Origin: a bacterium
Lineage (GTDB): Bacteria; Krumholzibacteriota; Krumholzibacteriia; LZORAL124-64-63
NCBI GenBank assembly: GCA_024223715.1
Contig: JAAEOA010000390.1
Location: 1 to 59,970, forward strand
Length of the DNA stretch: 59,970 bases
Direction: 5' to 3'
The position numbers and the translations under genes are program-made. The stretch's first letter is position 1; every line of letters starts with the position of its first letter. Below, in pieces: positions 17,503-25,724 of the stretch. The notes below the pieces were generated by a model. That model saw nothing but the letters and a program-made list of their open reading frames with translations. It was not told the origin of the DNA and searched no databases.

Positions 17503-17581
17503 TTTCAATTCCTTTTCGATGGCGTAAGGTCTTTTCTTCACTGAAGACTATCATAATCTTTTGGGACTGGCCACTTCAAGC

Positions 17582-18556
17582 ATGAGGTTCAATGTGAATA
17601 GGGAATTTAGATTGAGTAGGGAAATCAGCATCAGAATTCTGGTTATTGGTTACAACGCTCTGGATGTGACCTTTCCTTATGAAGGGCATCCTGTTTTCGA
17701 TTCCAAATCAGAAGTTCCTTTTATTCAAATTGGGGGCGGAGGTCCGGGCGCCAATGCAGCCATTGCCCTTGCCCGATTGGGAGCAGAAGTGCGGTTGATC
17801 ACTCCGCTGACCGATGACCCAGGGGGCTTGATGCAAAAGGCGGAGTTGGTCCAAGCTGGCGTTGATATTGATCTGAGCCCCGTTTTTTGTGGCCATAAAA
17901 TTGCGCGGGCCGTCATTATGGTCAACCCAGCCAATGCAGAGCGGGTCATCTTTTGGTCAAGAGGTCAGTTACCCCTTCTGGATTCTGATTTATGGGACGA
18001 TAGCTTGTTGAGCGAAACGGACTTGTTATACTTCGACGGCCATGAGCCTTTGTTATCCTGTATGGCTGCAAAAAGGGCCCGTCTGGCCAATATTCCCATT
18101 GTTTTTGATGCTGGTTCGGTGAGGGAGGGCAGTGAAGAACTTGTTGCTGAATGTTCTGATGTTATCTCGTCTGCCACCTTCGCCACGGATCTTGCACAAA
18201 CTGAAGACCCTTTTTCTGCCTTACACCAATTGCGTGGTCGGGGTCCTGAAAGGGTTGCTATGACATTTGGGCCCGGTGGCATTCTGGCTTTGGAGAATGA
18301 CTTTTTTTATGTTCCCGCCTATGAGGTCGAAGCTGTTGACAGTACAGGTGCTGGAGATGTTTTTCATGCTGGTTATGCCTTTGCGACTGCTCAGGGCTCA
18401 ACTTTCAGGGAAAGACTGGAGTTTGCAGCGGCTACCGCGGCAATCAAATGCCAACATTGGGGGGGACGAGGGGGCCTACCTTCAGCAGATGACGTCATAA
18501 AGTTCATGGATACGGCTTCACGACTTTCTCCACCCGAACGTTTTAGCCATTTATAG
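17582..18556 (+). CDS. PfkB/ribokinase family sugar or nucleoside kinase
   Basis: A 324-residue kinase of the ribokinase-like superfamily. The N-terminal signature IGGGGPGANAAIALARLG lies near residue 50, and the C-terminal ATP-site and catalytic motif DSTGAGDVFHAGYAFA carries the catalytic Asp of GAGD near residue 258. It phosphorylates a hydroxyl of a small sugar or nucleoside; the substrate cannot be deduced. The start is uncertain: TTG 17561, ATG 17582, GTG 17594 and TTG 17609 are all in frame, none has a strong ribosome site, and the conserved fold begins at ILVIGYNALD. It is divergent from hinT. The following 250 bp hold the lexA control region. Confidence 0.85.
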   Translation: MRFNVNREFRLSREISIRILVIGYNALDVTFPYEGHPVFDSKSEVPFIQIGGGGPGANAAIALARLGAEVRLITPLTDDPGGLMQKAELVQAGVDIDLSPVFCGHKIARAVIMVNPANAERVIFWSRGQLPLLDSDLWDDSLLSETDLLYFDGHEPLLSCMAAKRARLANIPIVFDAGSVREGSEELVAECSDVISSATFATDLAQTEDPFSALHQLRGRGPERVAMTFGPGGILALENDFFYVPAYEVEAVDSTGAGDVFHAGYAFATAQGSTFRERLEFAAATAAIKCQHWGGRGGLPSADDVIKFMDTASRLSPPERFSHL

Positions 18557-18654
18557 CCATATTCAAATACCTTTGTTTTTTGTGTTTTTTTCGCTGGACT
18601 TTCGTACATCTTTCGTATAGGGTTGCTTTGCTGAGGTTTCCGGATCAGTCGGGA

Positions 18655-18666
18655 ACAGCTAGCTGT
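18655..18666 (+). promoter_or_regulatory. Perfect 12-bp palindrome upstream of lexA, candidate operator
   Basis: ACAGCTAGCTGT is a perfect palindrome about 140 bp before the lexA start. Its ends, ACAG and CTGT, recall half-sites of proteobacterial SOS boxes, but the spacing and order are different. LexA genes usually control themselves, so it is a fair candidate operator together with the adjacent array at 18671-18715. Confidence 0.35.
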
Positions 18667-18670
18667 GAAG

Positions 18671-18715
18671 AAATCTAGAAAGAAATCTAGAAAGAAATCT
18701 AGAGTTAAATCTAGA
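18671..18715 (+). repeat. Four 12-bp tandem repeats carrying TCTAGA
   Basis: AAATCTAGA occurs at 18671-18679, 18683-18691, 18695-18703 and 18707-18715, exactly 12 bp apart. Linkers are AAG, AAG and GTT, then GTG after the last copy. Each unit holds the palindrome TCTAGA. The array lies about 95 bp upstream of lexA. It may be a repressor-binding cluster or a slippage product. Confidence 0.85.
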
Positions 18716-18724
18716 GTGAATTTA

Positions 18725-18759
18725 ATTCAGTTGATTGGCAGAAATGATTCAGCTGATTG
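18725..18759 (+). repeat. Direct repeat pair upstream of lexA
   Basis: ATTCAGTTGATTG (18725-18737) recurs as ATTCAGCTGATTG (18747-18759), one base different and 22 bp apart, close to two helical turns. The downstream sequence GATTCAG at about 18765-18770 repeats part of it again. The pair lies between the TCTAGA array and the lexA ribosome site. Confidence 0.6.
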
Positions 18760-18807
18760 ATTCGATTCAGGAATTCCCTGTTACAGGTGTTGATCCGGAG
18801 GTTTTTT

Positions 18808-19416
18808 ATGAGTTTAACCAGACGTCAGGCAGAAATTTTGGATTTTATTATTCAATTTACTGAAGTTCAGGGATTTGCCCCGACCTTGCAAGAGGTTGGA
18901 GATAAATTTGGTTTGTCATCCATGGCAACGGTTCATAAACACATCAGCAATCTGGTTGAAAAGGGATACCTTTTGCGCAGTCGCCGGAATTCCAGCCGTG
19001 ACCTGGAAGTAGTTGATCAACGGTCAGACATGCCAAAATTAGTGAGTATTCCTTTGCTGGGCACGGTGGCCGCGGGCCTGCCCATTGAAGCTCTGGACGA
19101 ACACGATGAAGTGATGTTGCCGGAAAGCTGGCTCGGTCGGGGACGTACATTTGCTCTTCGGGTTCGTGGGGATTCAATGATAGATGAGCAGATTCGTGAT
19201 GGCGACACTGTAGTTGTGGAATCTCGGGAGATGGCACGAAATGGGGAAACGGTCATTGCTCTGGTTGACGGTGATTCAGTTACAGTGAAGCAGTATCATC
19301 GTGAAGGCGCATCCATTCGACTGCAACCGGCGAATCCTGCGGTACCGGTCCTGATTCTGCCTGAAAACAGAGTTCAGGTTCAGGGAGTGGTTATTGGTGT
19401 TCTGCGGCGATTTTAG
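18808..19416 (+). CDS. lexA: LexA SOS repressor
   Basis: A 202-residue LexA of normal length. Residues 1-70 are the winged-helix DNA-binding domain (LTRRQAEILDFI, then FAPTLQEVGDKFGLSSMATVHKHI). The C-terminal S24 autoprotease domain has the Ala89-Gly90 cleavage site, the Ser123 nucleophile in RGDSMID and the Lys161 base in SVTVKQ. RecA-filament-stimulated self-cleavage inactivates it after DNA damage. ATG 18808 is chosen because GGAGG (18797-18801) lies six bases upstream; the frame is open to 18757. The upstream region is full of repeats that may be its operator. The ImuB-like gene follows after 21 bp, so it is probably in the same SOS operon. The recognition helix is unlike E. coli LexA, so the box sequence cannot be assumed. 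Confidence 0.95.
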   Translation: MSLTRRQAEILDFIIQFTEVQGFAPTLQEVGDKFGLSSMATVHKHISNLVEKGYLLRSRRNSSRDLEVVDQRSDMPKLVSIPLLGTVAAGLPIEALDEHDEVMLPESWLGRGRTFALRVRGDSMIDEQIRDGDTVVVESREMARNGETVIALVDGDSVTVKQYHREGASIRLQPANPAVPVLILPENRVQVQGVVIGVLRRF

Positions 19417-19437
19417 GCCCTCACGGCTTTTTTATTC

Positions 19438-20427
19438 ATGATCGATTCCAATATTTTGCACATCAGGTTGCATGAACCAAAAGTTGCACATGAGTTGGAT
19501 AATTTCGCCGAGGATAGTAAAACTTTTTCAGAAATTTCCCCGAGGTGGTGGACAGATCCGACTGGAGTATTCTTTGATCTGAAAGGTACCGGCCGTTTGT
19601 ACGGCTCCTGGATTGAAGGTGCAGAAAAAGTTCTAAATAAGCTCAAATGTGATTTGCCTTTGTCTTCGGCGGGTTTGGCCTCATCACCTTTTTCCGCCCA
19701 ATTGGCTTCTCTTCAGGCACAATATTTTGGGAAAGGCCAATTTCTTGCGGTTCCCAACGGTATGGTGCCAGCTTTCCTGGCTGGATTTCCCATTCAAACT
19801 CTGGGTAACGAATTTCCGGAATCGCCCCGGCTGAATCAACTGGGAATCAGAACTTTGGGCGATCTTCAGACCATCCCCATATCTTTACTGAGAGCAGTTT
19901 TTGGCAATTCAGGCGACAGGCTCCACCAGATGGCAGAGGGGAGTTATTTCCCCCCCGAAAAGGCAGCTGTGTCCAAAAAAATTCTCGTCACTTCTGTAAC
20001 CTTTGGCAAACCATTGATCAGCAATACTGCCGAACGTGCCTTAATGCGTGCCCTGACAATGCGGTCACTGCCCCTTGGGGACCAATCTGGCCAAGTTGTT
20101 CTTTCACTGGAATGGGTTTACTCCGTAACTATGATTAAGGCCCTCGGCGCCCCGGAAAGACGGACTGTGAGGGGATGGTTGGCCTGTTTTGAACGGTTGT
20201 GGAAGATGTTCCCCTCTAAAAGGCATGGCATTCGCAAAGTTGAGTTGTTTTTCCTGCCCCAAAAAGGTTTGGGGACTCATCAGTTGGATATTTTTGATAA
20301 CCAATTAGGGCAGGATTGTCTTGGGCGCACCATTGCAGATATTCGCAAAATGACAGACCCGGGTCTGGCTTTGGCAAGCGAGGAGTTACTCAAATTCTGG
20401 GGTGCGAAGTGGTTCGATCCTGAATAA
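19438..20427 (+). CDS. Reduced Y-family DNA polymerase-like protein (ImuB/DinB-related, probably non-catalytic)
   Basis: A 329-residue protein with the second half of a Y-family polymerase. The palm end VFFDLKGTGRLYGSWIEGAE (about 42-61), the thumb helix-hairpin-helix LGIRTLGDLQTIPISLLRAVFGNSGDRLHQMAEG (about 135-168; the first 10 residues are the key match) and a little-finger-like region (about 180-250) are recognisable. Only about 40 residues precede the palm end, so the fingers and the first catalytic Asp are missing. The SxDE motif is replaced by DPTG. ImuB, the catalytically dead partner in SOS mutagenesis, is the closest idea, but imuA and dnaE2 are absent here and the C-terminus is short. 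ATG 19438 has a poor ribosome site, and a weak GCC/GGC hairpin with a T-run precedes it. Confidence 0.7.
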   Translation: MIDSNILHIRLHEPKVAHELDNFAEDSKTFSEISPRWWTDPTGVFFDLKGTGRLYGSWIEGAEKVLNKLKCDLPLSSAGLASSPFSAQLASLQAQYFGKGQFLAVPNGMVPAFLAGFPIQTLGNEFPESPRLNQLGIRTLGDLQTIPISLLRAVFGNSGDRLHQMAEGSYFPPEKAAVSKKILVTSVTFGKPLISNTAERALMRALTMRSLPLGDQSGQVVLSLEWVYSVTMIKALGAPERRTVRGWLACFERLWKMFPSKRHGIRKVELFFLPQKGLGTHQLDIFDNQLGQDCLGRTIADIRKMTDPGLALASEELLKFWGAKWFDPE

Positions 20428-20462
20428 AACGGGAAAAACTGCCAACTGGATGGACAGGGTGG

Positions 20463-20491
20463 TTGACGTTGCGGGATCCTGCGGGTAGCAT
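20463..20491 (+). promoter_or_regulatory. Sigma70-type promoter of hsp20-lon
   Basis: TTGACG at 20463-20468 and TAGCAT at 20486-20491 are 17 bp apart. The spacer contains TGCGGG twice. There is no CIRCE inverted repeat, so HrcA control is not supported. Confidence 0.55.
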
Positions 20492-20540
20492 AACATCATC
20501 TTGTGTATTACGTTCAGGTTGAAAAGCAGGAGTTTTACCA

Positions 20541-20975
20541 ATGGTCAAAAAAGTCCCTTCGGGGCAAATGGATGAAATTTTCGAAATTCTGGTGGCGTCC
20601 TATGCTCAGAAAAGTGGTGGACTTCCACCAGAGGGTGAACTCTGCTGGCATCCAGCTACTGATGCTTATGAAACTGAGGATGCTTTTGTTGTTCAAATGG
20701 ATCTTGCGGGTATGGACCCTCAAAAAATTGAAGTTTTGGCCGACGAGCACAGTTTGCTGGTCCGTGGAATTAGGCCCGAAACTCCTGCTGATGGTAAAAA
20801 GCATTACCACAAAATGGAAATTAGCATTGGGCCGTTTTCGCGTCGAGTTCCATTGTCGGTGGAAGTTGATCCCAACGAGGCTACGGCCATCTATCGAAAT
20901 GGTTTTCTTATCATCACTTTCTCCCGTGGTTCGTCCCGGGACAGTGGTAAACACAGCATTAACATCAGTCGATGA
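20541..20975 (+). CDS. Small heat-shock protein, Hsp20/alpha-crystallin family
   Basis: A 144-residue chaperone that holds unfolding proteins in the cytoplasm without ATP. The alpha-crystallin domain spans about 40-130, starting at WHPATDAYETEDAFVVQMDLAGM and ending with the GFLIITF edge strand near residue 123. The C-terminal INI of HSINISR serves as the IxI/V motif that docks into the neighbouring dimer. ATG 20541 has AGGAG upstream (20529-20533). The Lon protease gene follows 98 bp later without an obvious terminator between them, fitting a shared stress-response unit under the promoter at 20463-20491. Confidence 0.9.
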   Translation: MVKKVPSGQMDEIFEILVASYAQKSGGLPPEGELCWHPATDAYETEDAFVVQMDLAGMDPQKIEVLADEHSLLVRGIRPETPADGKKHYHKMEISIGPFSRRVPLSVEVDPNEATAIYRNGFLIITFSRGSSRDSGKHSINISR

Positions 20976-21073
20976 TTGAACGAACTTTTTTCCGGAGAAT
21001 TTATCCGGTTACAGATTGCAGCTGACGATGGATTTTATGTTGCAGCAAAACACAACCGAAGGAGCAGGACACC

Positions 21074-23464
21074 ATGCCGGAAAATGACCGGAATCTCATG
21101 GAAGACGATCAGCACGAAGAGTTTTTGATTCCCGACGAAATGCCCATTTTGCCCATCAGCGAAGCGGTCATTTTTCCTGCGATGATGGTTCCTCTGGTCT
21201 TGAGTGATTCCAACCTCGTTAAGTTGGCCGACGATTGTCTGGCTGGCGATAAAATTCTGGGAACCTTTGCTCAACGCGAACTTGTGGCCGATGAAGAAGG
21301 CGATGTGGATGAGAAGGATCTTATCTACCACATTGGCACAGCCGTAAAAATTCAAAAAATGTTGCGTTTCCCCGATGGTAGTATGCGGCTTCTGGGGCAA
21401 GGGGTGGCCCGTTGTAAAATCACTGAATTTGTTGACGGCGAACCATACATGAAAGCCAGAATAGAGCTTATCGATGAAGATATTCAGGAAGATTCCCGCA
21501 CCCTGGCTTATATGCGTGGTGTGGCTAATAATTTCCTGAAAATCATTGATGCCAACGAGACTCTTTCTGAAGAACTTAAAGTGGTGGTCATGAATATCGA
21601 TGATCCGGGAAGGTTGGCCGACTTGATCGCCACCAATCTGGAAATTGATGTGGCCGAGAAGCAAAGCATACTGGAAGAAAAATCACCCCGAAAACGTCTG
21701 CAGATGCTTTCCAAAATTGTGCTGCGTGAATTGGATGTTGTTGAGTTGGGGCAAAAACTTCAAACCAACGTTCGCAAAAGCATCGACAAAGACCAACGAG
21801 AATACTATTTGCGTCAACAACTGAAAGCCATTCAGCGTGAATTGGGCGATGTTGACGAAGGATCGGTTGAGCTGGATGAACTGGCTGAACGCATTGCCGA
21901 GGCTGACCTGCCCGAAAAAGTTCAGGCAGCCGCTGAAAAAGAATACGACAGACTGGGGCGCATGTCTCCCGGTGCCAGTGAATACACAGTAAGCAAAACT
22001 TACGTCGACTGGTTACTGGATTTGCCCTGGAATATCAGCAGTGAAGACAAACTGGACCTCAAACGGGCTCAGGAAATTCTTGAGCGAGACCATTTTGGTC
22101 TCGACGATGTTAAAGAAAGAATTATTGAATATCTTGCCGTCCGAAAATTGAAAGACAATCACCGGGGTCCAATTCTTTGTCTTTCTGGGCCTCCCGGTGT
22201 TGGTAAAACCAGTCTTGGCAGAAGCATCGCCGAAGCTGTGGGACGAAAGTTCTTCCGCTTCAGTCTGGGTGGAATGCGCGATGAAGCTGAGATTCGTGGT
22301 CACCGTCGTACCTATGTGGGGTCTATGCCCGGGCGCATTATTGCTGGCCTGAAAGAATGTGGAACCAACAATCCTCTTATCATGCTTGATGAAATTGACA
22401 AACTTGGCAATGACTTCCGTGGTGATCCGGCCAGTGCTTTGCTGGAGGTCCTGGATCCTGAACAAAACAGTGACTTTACTGATCACTATCTCACTCTTCC
22501 TTTTGATTTGTCCAAAGTCATGTTCATCACCACCGCCAACATGCTCGATACTATTCCCCGGCCTTTGCTTGACCGTATGGAAATGATTCAACTGGCGGGT
22601 TATACCAATCTAGAAAAACAGCAAATTGCCAAACGATATTTGGTGCCCCGGCAAATTGAAGAGAATGGGTTGACCAGCAAACATATTCGTTTCACCGATG
22701 CTGGCCTGATGGCCATTATTGAAGATCATACCCGAGAAGCGGGTGTGCGTAATCTGGAACGGGAAATTGGTGGTGTTTGCCGTAAAGTGGCTACTTCAGT
22801 TGCCAAAGGGAAACGCACGAAACAAAGCATTGGGGCAAAAAATCTCGAAGATTATCTCGGCCCCGCCAGCTACAGCGGTGATCGTCTGCGAAGCCGACTG
22901 AAGGTGGGAGTTGCCACGGGCTTGGCCTGGACTCAGGTGGGAGGTAAAATTCTCTACATCGAAGGGCTCAGCCTGCCAGCAGGTCGTGGTCAATTGAAAC
23001 TGACTGGCCAGGTTGGAAGTGTCATGCAGGAATCAGCCAGCGCGGCCTACAGCTACTTGAGAAACCGATTTGCCGGCCGCGAGGAATTTGTCGATTTCTT
23101 CACCAAACGTGATATTCACATTCACCTTCCTGCAGGAGCCATCCCCAAAGATGGTCCCAGCGCTGGAATCGCCATGGCCTCCGTTCTGCTATCGCTGTTG
23201 ATTAACAAAGCTTTGCCACGGCGCACGGCCATGACTGGAGAGATCACTCTTACGGGCAAAGTTCTGCCCATTGGTGGACTTCTTGAAAAGGTTCTGGCTG
23301 CTCATCGGGTGGGTATCAAGCAGGTCATTATTCCGGCAGCAAATGAAGTTGATGTGGATGAAATACCGGAAGAAGTTCGTGATGCCATAGAATTTGTTCC
23401 CGTCAGTCATGTGGATGCAGTATGGGAAACTATTTTCCCTGAAATCGCAGACGGAACCTACTGA
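21074..23464 (+). CDS. lon: ATP-dependent protease Lon
   Basis: A 796-residue LonA protease of normal length. The N-terminal substrate-binding domain (about 20-215) begins at LPISEAVIFPAMMVPL and is followed by a helical region. The AAA+ module has Walker A GPPGVGKTS near residue 371 and Walker B IMLDEIDK. The C-terminal protease domain has the catalytic dyad S696 in PKDGPSAG and K739 in LLEKVLAAHR, 43 residues apart as in E. coli Lon. It degrades misfolded and regulatory proteins. ATG 21074 follows AAGGAGCAGGACACC. It is paired with hsp20, as expected for heat-shock genes. The GT9 gene begins 14 bp downstream, so read-through into the LPS genes is possible. Confidence 0.97.
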   Translation: MPENDRNLMEDDQHEEFLIPDEMPILPISEAVIFPAMMVPLVLSDSNLVKLADDCLAGDKILGTFAQRELVADEEGDVDEKDLIYHIGTAVKIQKMLRFPDGSMRLLGQGVARCKITEFVDGEPYMKARIELIDEDIQEDSRTLAYMRGVANNFLKIIDANETLSEELKVVVMNIDDPGRLADLIATNLEIDVAEKQSILEEKSPRKRLQMLSKIVLRELDVVELGQKLQTNVRKSIDKDQREYYLRQQLKAIQRELGDVDEGSVELDELAERIAEADLPEKVQAAAEKEYDRLGRMSPGASEYTVSKTYVDWLLDLPWNISSEDKLDLKRAQEILERDHFGLDDVKERIIEYLAVRKLKDNHRGPILCLSGPPGVGKTSLGRSIAEAVGRKFFRFSLGGMRDEAEIRGHRRTYVGSMPGRIIAGLKECGTNNPLIMLDEIDKLGNDFRGDPASALLEVLDPEQNSDFTDHYLTLPFDLSKVMFITTANMLDTIPRPLLDRMEMIQLAGYTNLEKQQIAKRYLVPRQIEENGLTSKHIRFTDAGLMAIIEDHTREAGVRNLEREIGGVCRKVATSVAKGKRTKQSIGAKNLEDYLGPASYSGDRLRSRLKVGVATGLAWTQVGGKILYIEGLSLPAGRGQLKLTGQVGSVMQESASAAYSYLRNRFAGREEFVDFFTKRDIHIHLPAGAIPKDGPSAGIAMASVLLSLLINKALPRRTAMTGEITLTGKVLPIGGLLEKVLAAHRVGIKQVIIPAANEVDVDEIPEEVRDAIEFVPVSHVDAVWETIFPEIADGTY

Positions 23465-23478
23465 AAGAGGGCAGTTCT

Positions 23479-24633
23479 TTGTCGGAGCACCGATTAATTA
23501 CTTCTATGATGCGGCCCTTTTTCCGAAAGGGGCAGGCAGCGCAATTCACTTTGCCGGGGATTCTCAATGAGTCCAGCCGCATTTTGTGCATCGACTCCGG
23601 AGACCTGGCGGAACTTGTTTTTCACGTCCCTCTGGTCAAAGCCATCAGAAAAAACTATCCGGCTGCCCGCATCGATTTTCTGGTTCCTGAAAAACATGAG
23701 CCCCTTTTGGTTCCCAGTGGACTGGTCAAACAATGCATTGTTTATAAAGAAAGCCAACTGAATCCATGGCGCCCCGCTTATGCCTCTTTGTTGCGACAAC
23801 TGGGCAAAGGGCATTACGACATGGCTGTTGTGTTGACTCGAAATGCGGCTCCACGTCTGGAACTGGCTGCTTTGGCCAGTGGTGCGAGTTTGCGATTGGG
23901 GCCTTCGCATGAAGATTCCTGGCCAGCAGTTAATTTTGAGATCAGGCTACCCGAAGGTTCTGGTCAATATTTTGGTGATCGTATCTTATCGGCAGGTCCA
24001 TTTCTGGGGCTCACAGCCCGAGATATGAACTCTCGTTGGCCATTACCAATGGAGTTGGTGCGGCAAACGGCTCAACAGGTTCACTTTCACAAGCCAAACC
24101 CCGATCAAATTCTCATTGGCGTGGAACCGGGAGTCAGCAAAACCGGTCACAAGCTTGAGCTCGAAAACCTGCACTTTCTGGTACGGCAAATGGCCACTCA
24201 CTACATTTGCCGTGTAATTCCTCTGGGAAAACCAAACGATTCAGGATTGCTAAAGAAATTTGAATTAAAGCTCTCAGACACTCCTTTGGGGCTGAGTCGG
24301 GAAACGTTAATGGACAATGTCCTGATTCTTTCACAATGCGATTTGTTCCTGGCCGGAAATACTGATTTATTCCATTTCTCGGTGGCCTTGGGTGTACCAA
24401 CCATTGGTCTGTTTTCAAAAGATGAGTTGCCCAGCTGGATTCCCGGAAACCGAAAACGAGTTCGGGTTCTTACCTTGGACAAAGCCGGTAAAGTTGATCT
24501 TGAAACACTAATGGAAGCTGTAGAAACAGTCACTGATGGGCGAACAACCAAAGCGGCAAAGGTTATTGACCCCGTTGTTGGTGGCAACCCTGAGCAACCG
24601 GGATCACCTCCGTCCCAAACTTCACATGACTGA
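23479..24633 (+). CDS. Glycosyltransferase family 9 (heptosyltransferase-like)
   Basis: A 384-residue GT-B enzyme of the ADP-heptose:LPS heptosyltransferase family, and the most divergent of four in a row. The N-terminal region RILCIDSGDLAELVFHVPLVKAIRKNYP replaces the usual GDxxxxxP loop but keeps GDL and the P (key part: DSGDLAELVFHVP). The C-terminal donor site has SQCDLFLAGNTDLFHFSVALGVPTIGLF; the family usually has GxDxGxxH here, and this protein has N-T-D-L-F-H. The start is TTG 23479 with AGAGG upstream (23466-23470). It overlaps the next gene by 8 bp. It likely adds a core sugar to lipid A-linked acceptor at the inner membrane; loss of activity cannot be excluded. Confidence 0.78.
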   Translation: MSEHRLITSMMRPFFRKGQAAQFTLPGILNESSRILCIDSGDLAELVFHVPLVKAIRKNYPAARIDFLVPEKHEPLLVPSGLVKQCIVYKESQLNPWRPAYASLLRQLGKGHYDMAVVLTRNAAPRLELAALASGASLRLGPSHEDSWPAVNFEIRLPEGSGQYFGDRILSAGPFLGLTARDMNSRWPLPMELVRQTAQQVHFHKPNPDQILIGVEPGVSKTGHKLELENLHFLVRQMATHYICRVIPLGKPNDSGLLKKFELKLSDTPLGLSRETLMDNVLILSQCDLFLAGNTDLFHFSVALGVPTIGLFSKDELPSWIPGNRKRVRVLTLDKAGKVDLETLMEAVETVTDGRTTKAAKVIDPVVGGNPEQPGSPPSQTSHD

Positions 24634-25723
24634 CCAGAGCGAATCATCCTTGCAATTTAACGTGCTTCTGGTGGCCCCCAATTGGTTGGGCGATGTTGTC
24701 ATGTTTTCTGCTTTGGTTGAGTTTCTTCATCAGCAACGGAATCTCCCCGGGGGCACTCTTTTAAATGTCGGTTTGGTTGTGCGTTCATCCTGGGCACCTC
24801 TTTTTGAAGAAGACAATCGGGTTGATTTTATTTTTACGGTTGACCGCAATGGTCGGCATGGGGGATTTGCCGGAGGATTTCGTTTGGGAAGGGATCTCAG
24901 GAAATTAAAGCCCGCAGCAATTATTTTAGGGCCTCCTTCTTTCCGAATGGGATTGGCTTCTTTTGTGACTGGTGCCAATTTACGTATCGGGTACAACAGC
25001 GACGCCCGTGGTTTTCTTTTGACCCATAAACGTAAGGTTCCACCACGTGGTGCATATCACCATAGCCAGGAATTGGTTCAACTGGGGCGTGACTTCATGG
25101 ACGCTTTGGGGTGGAATGTGGAAGAAGCCCCTGTGTGGCCTCAGCTAAGCGGGTGTCATTTCATGACTCCGGTTATCAAACCTGATGTGCCTTTGTGGAT
25201 TCTTGCTCCAGGTGCCACTTTTGGTTCTGCAAAAAGTTGGTCTTTCAAAAATTCGTTGGAATTTGTCCGTTCTGTTGTTTCTCTACGTAAAGCGAAGCTG
25301 GTGGTGCTGGGTGATTTAGCTGCTTCGGATTTTACAGCCAAGTTGATTGAAGAGACCGGGTATTCTGCTTCTGATGATTTAAATGGCAATTCTGAAATTG
25401 TTGATCTCACAGGAAAAACCGATTTGAAGCAGGTTGTTTCCATCCTGAAAAGCTGCCAGGTTTTTGTGGGGAACGACAGTGGCCTGATGCATTTGGCAGG
25501 AGCGTTAAAAGTCCCGACGGTGGGTGTTTTTGGTTCTTCAAATCCCCAATGGACACATCCTTGCGGCCCCCGTACCAGAGTGGTTGTTGCCGAAGGTTTC
25601 GCTTGTCAGCCCTGTTATTTAAAAGAGTGCAACCAGAAGGAATTCTGTCTTGACAGTGTATCTGCCCAGCAGGTTATGCTTGCCGTAGATGAAGTCCTTG
25701 CCACCGTTGAACCGAAAGGCTGA
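24626..25723 (+). CDS. Heptosyltransferase II-like glycosyltransferase (GT9, WaaF-like)
   Basis: A 365-residue GT9 enzyme. The WaaF hallmark APNWLGDVVMFSALVEFL is at about residues 17-34. The donor-binding site CQVFVGNDSGLMHLAGALKVPTVGVFG is near residue 275 (key part GNDSGLMHLA), followed by a Cys-containing tail ACQPCYLKECNQKEFCL typical of WaaF. It adds a heptose to the LPS inner core. I choose ATG 24626, overlapping the previous stop (ATGACTGA); the open frame reaches back to 24536 inside the upstream gene. GmhB-like phosphatase follows after one base, linking heptose precursor supply with transfer. Confidence 0.9.
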   Translation: MTDQSESSLQFNVLLVAPNWLGDVVMFSALVEFLHQQRNLPGGTLLNVGLVVRSSWAPLFEEDNRVDFIFTVDRNGRHGGFAGGFRLGRDLRKLKPAAIILGPPSFRMGLASFVTGANLRIGYNSDARGFLLTHKRKVPPRGAYHHSQELVQLGRDFMDALGWNVEEAPVWPQLSGCHFMTPVIKPDVPLWILAPGATFGSAKSWSFKNSLEFVRSVVSLRKAKLVVLGDLAASDFTAKLIEETGYSASDDLNGNSEIVDLTGKTDLKQVVSILKSCQVFVGNDSGLMHLAGALKVPTVGVFGSSNPQWTHPCGPRTRVVVAEGFACQPCYLKECNQKEFCLDSVSAQQVMLAVDEVLATVEPKG

Positions 25724-25724
25724 C

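Noticed and set aside
22013..22591. Antisense 192-codon ORF inside lon
   Set aside because: It lies opposite the conserved AAA+ core and shows no domain; it is a shadow of lon.
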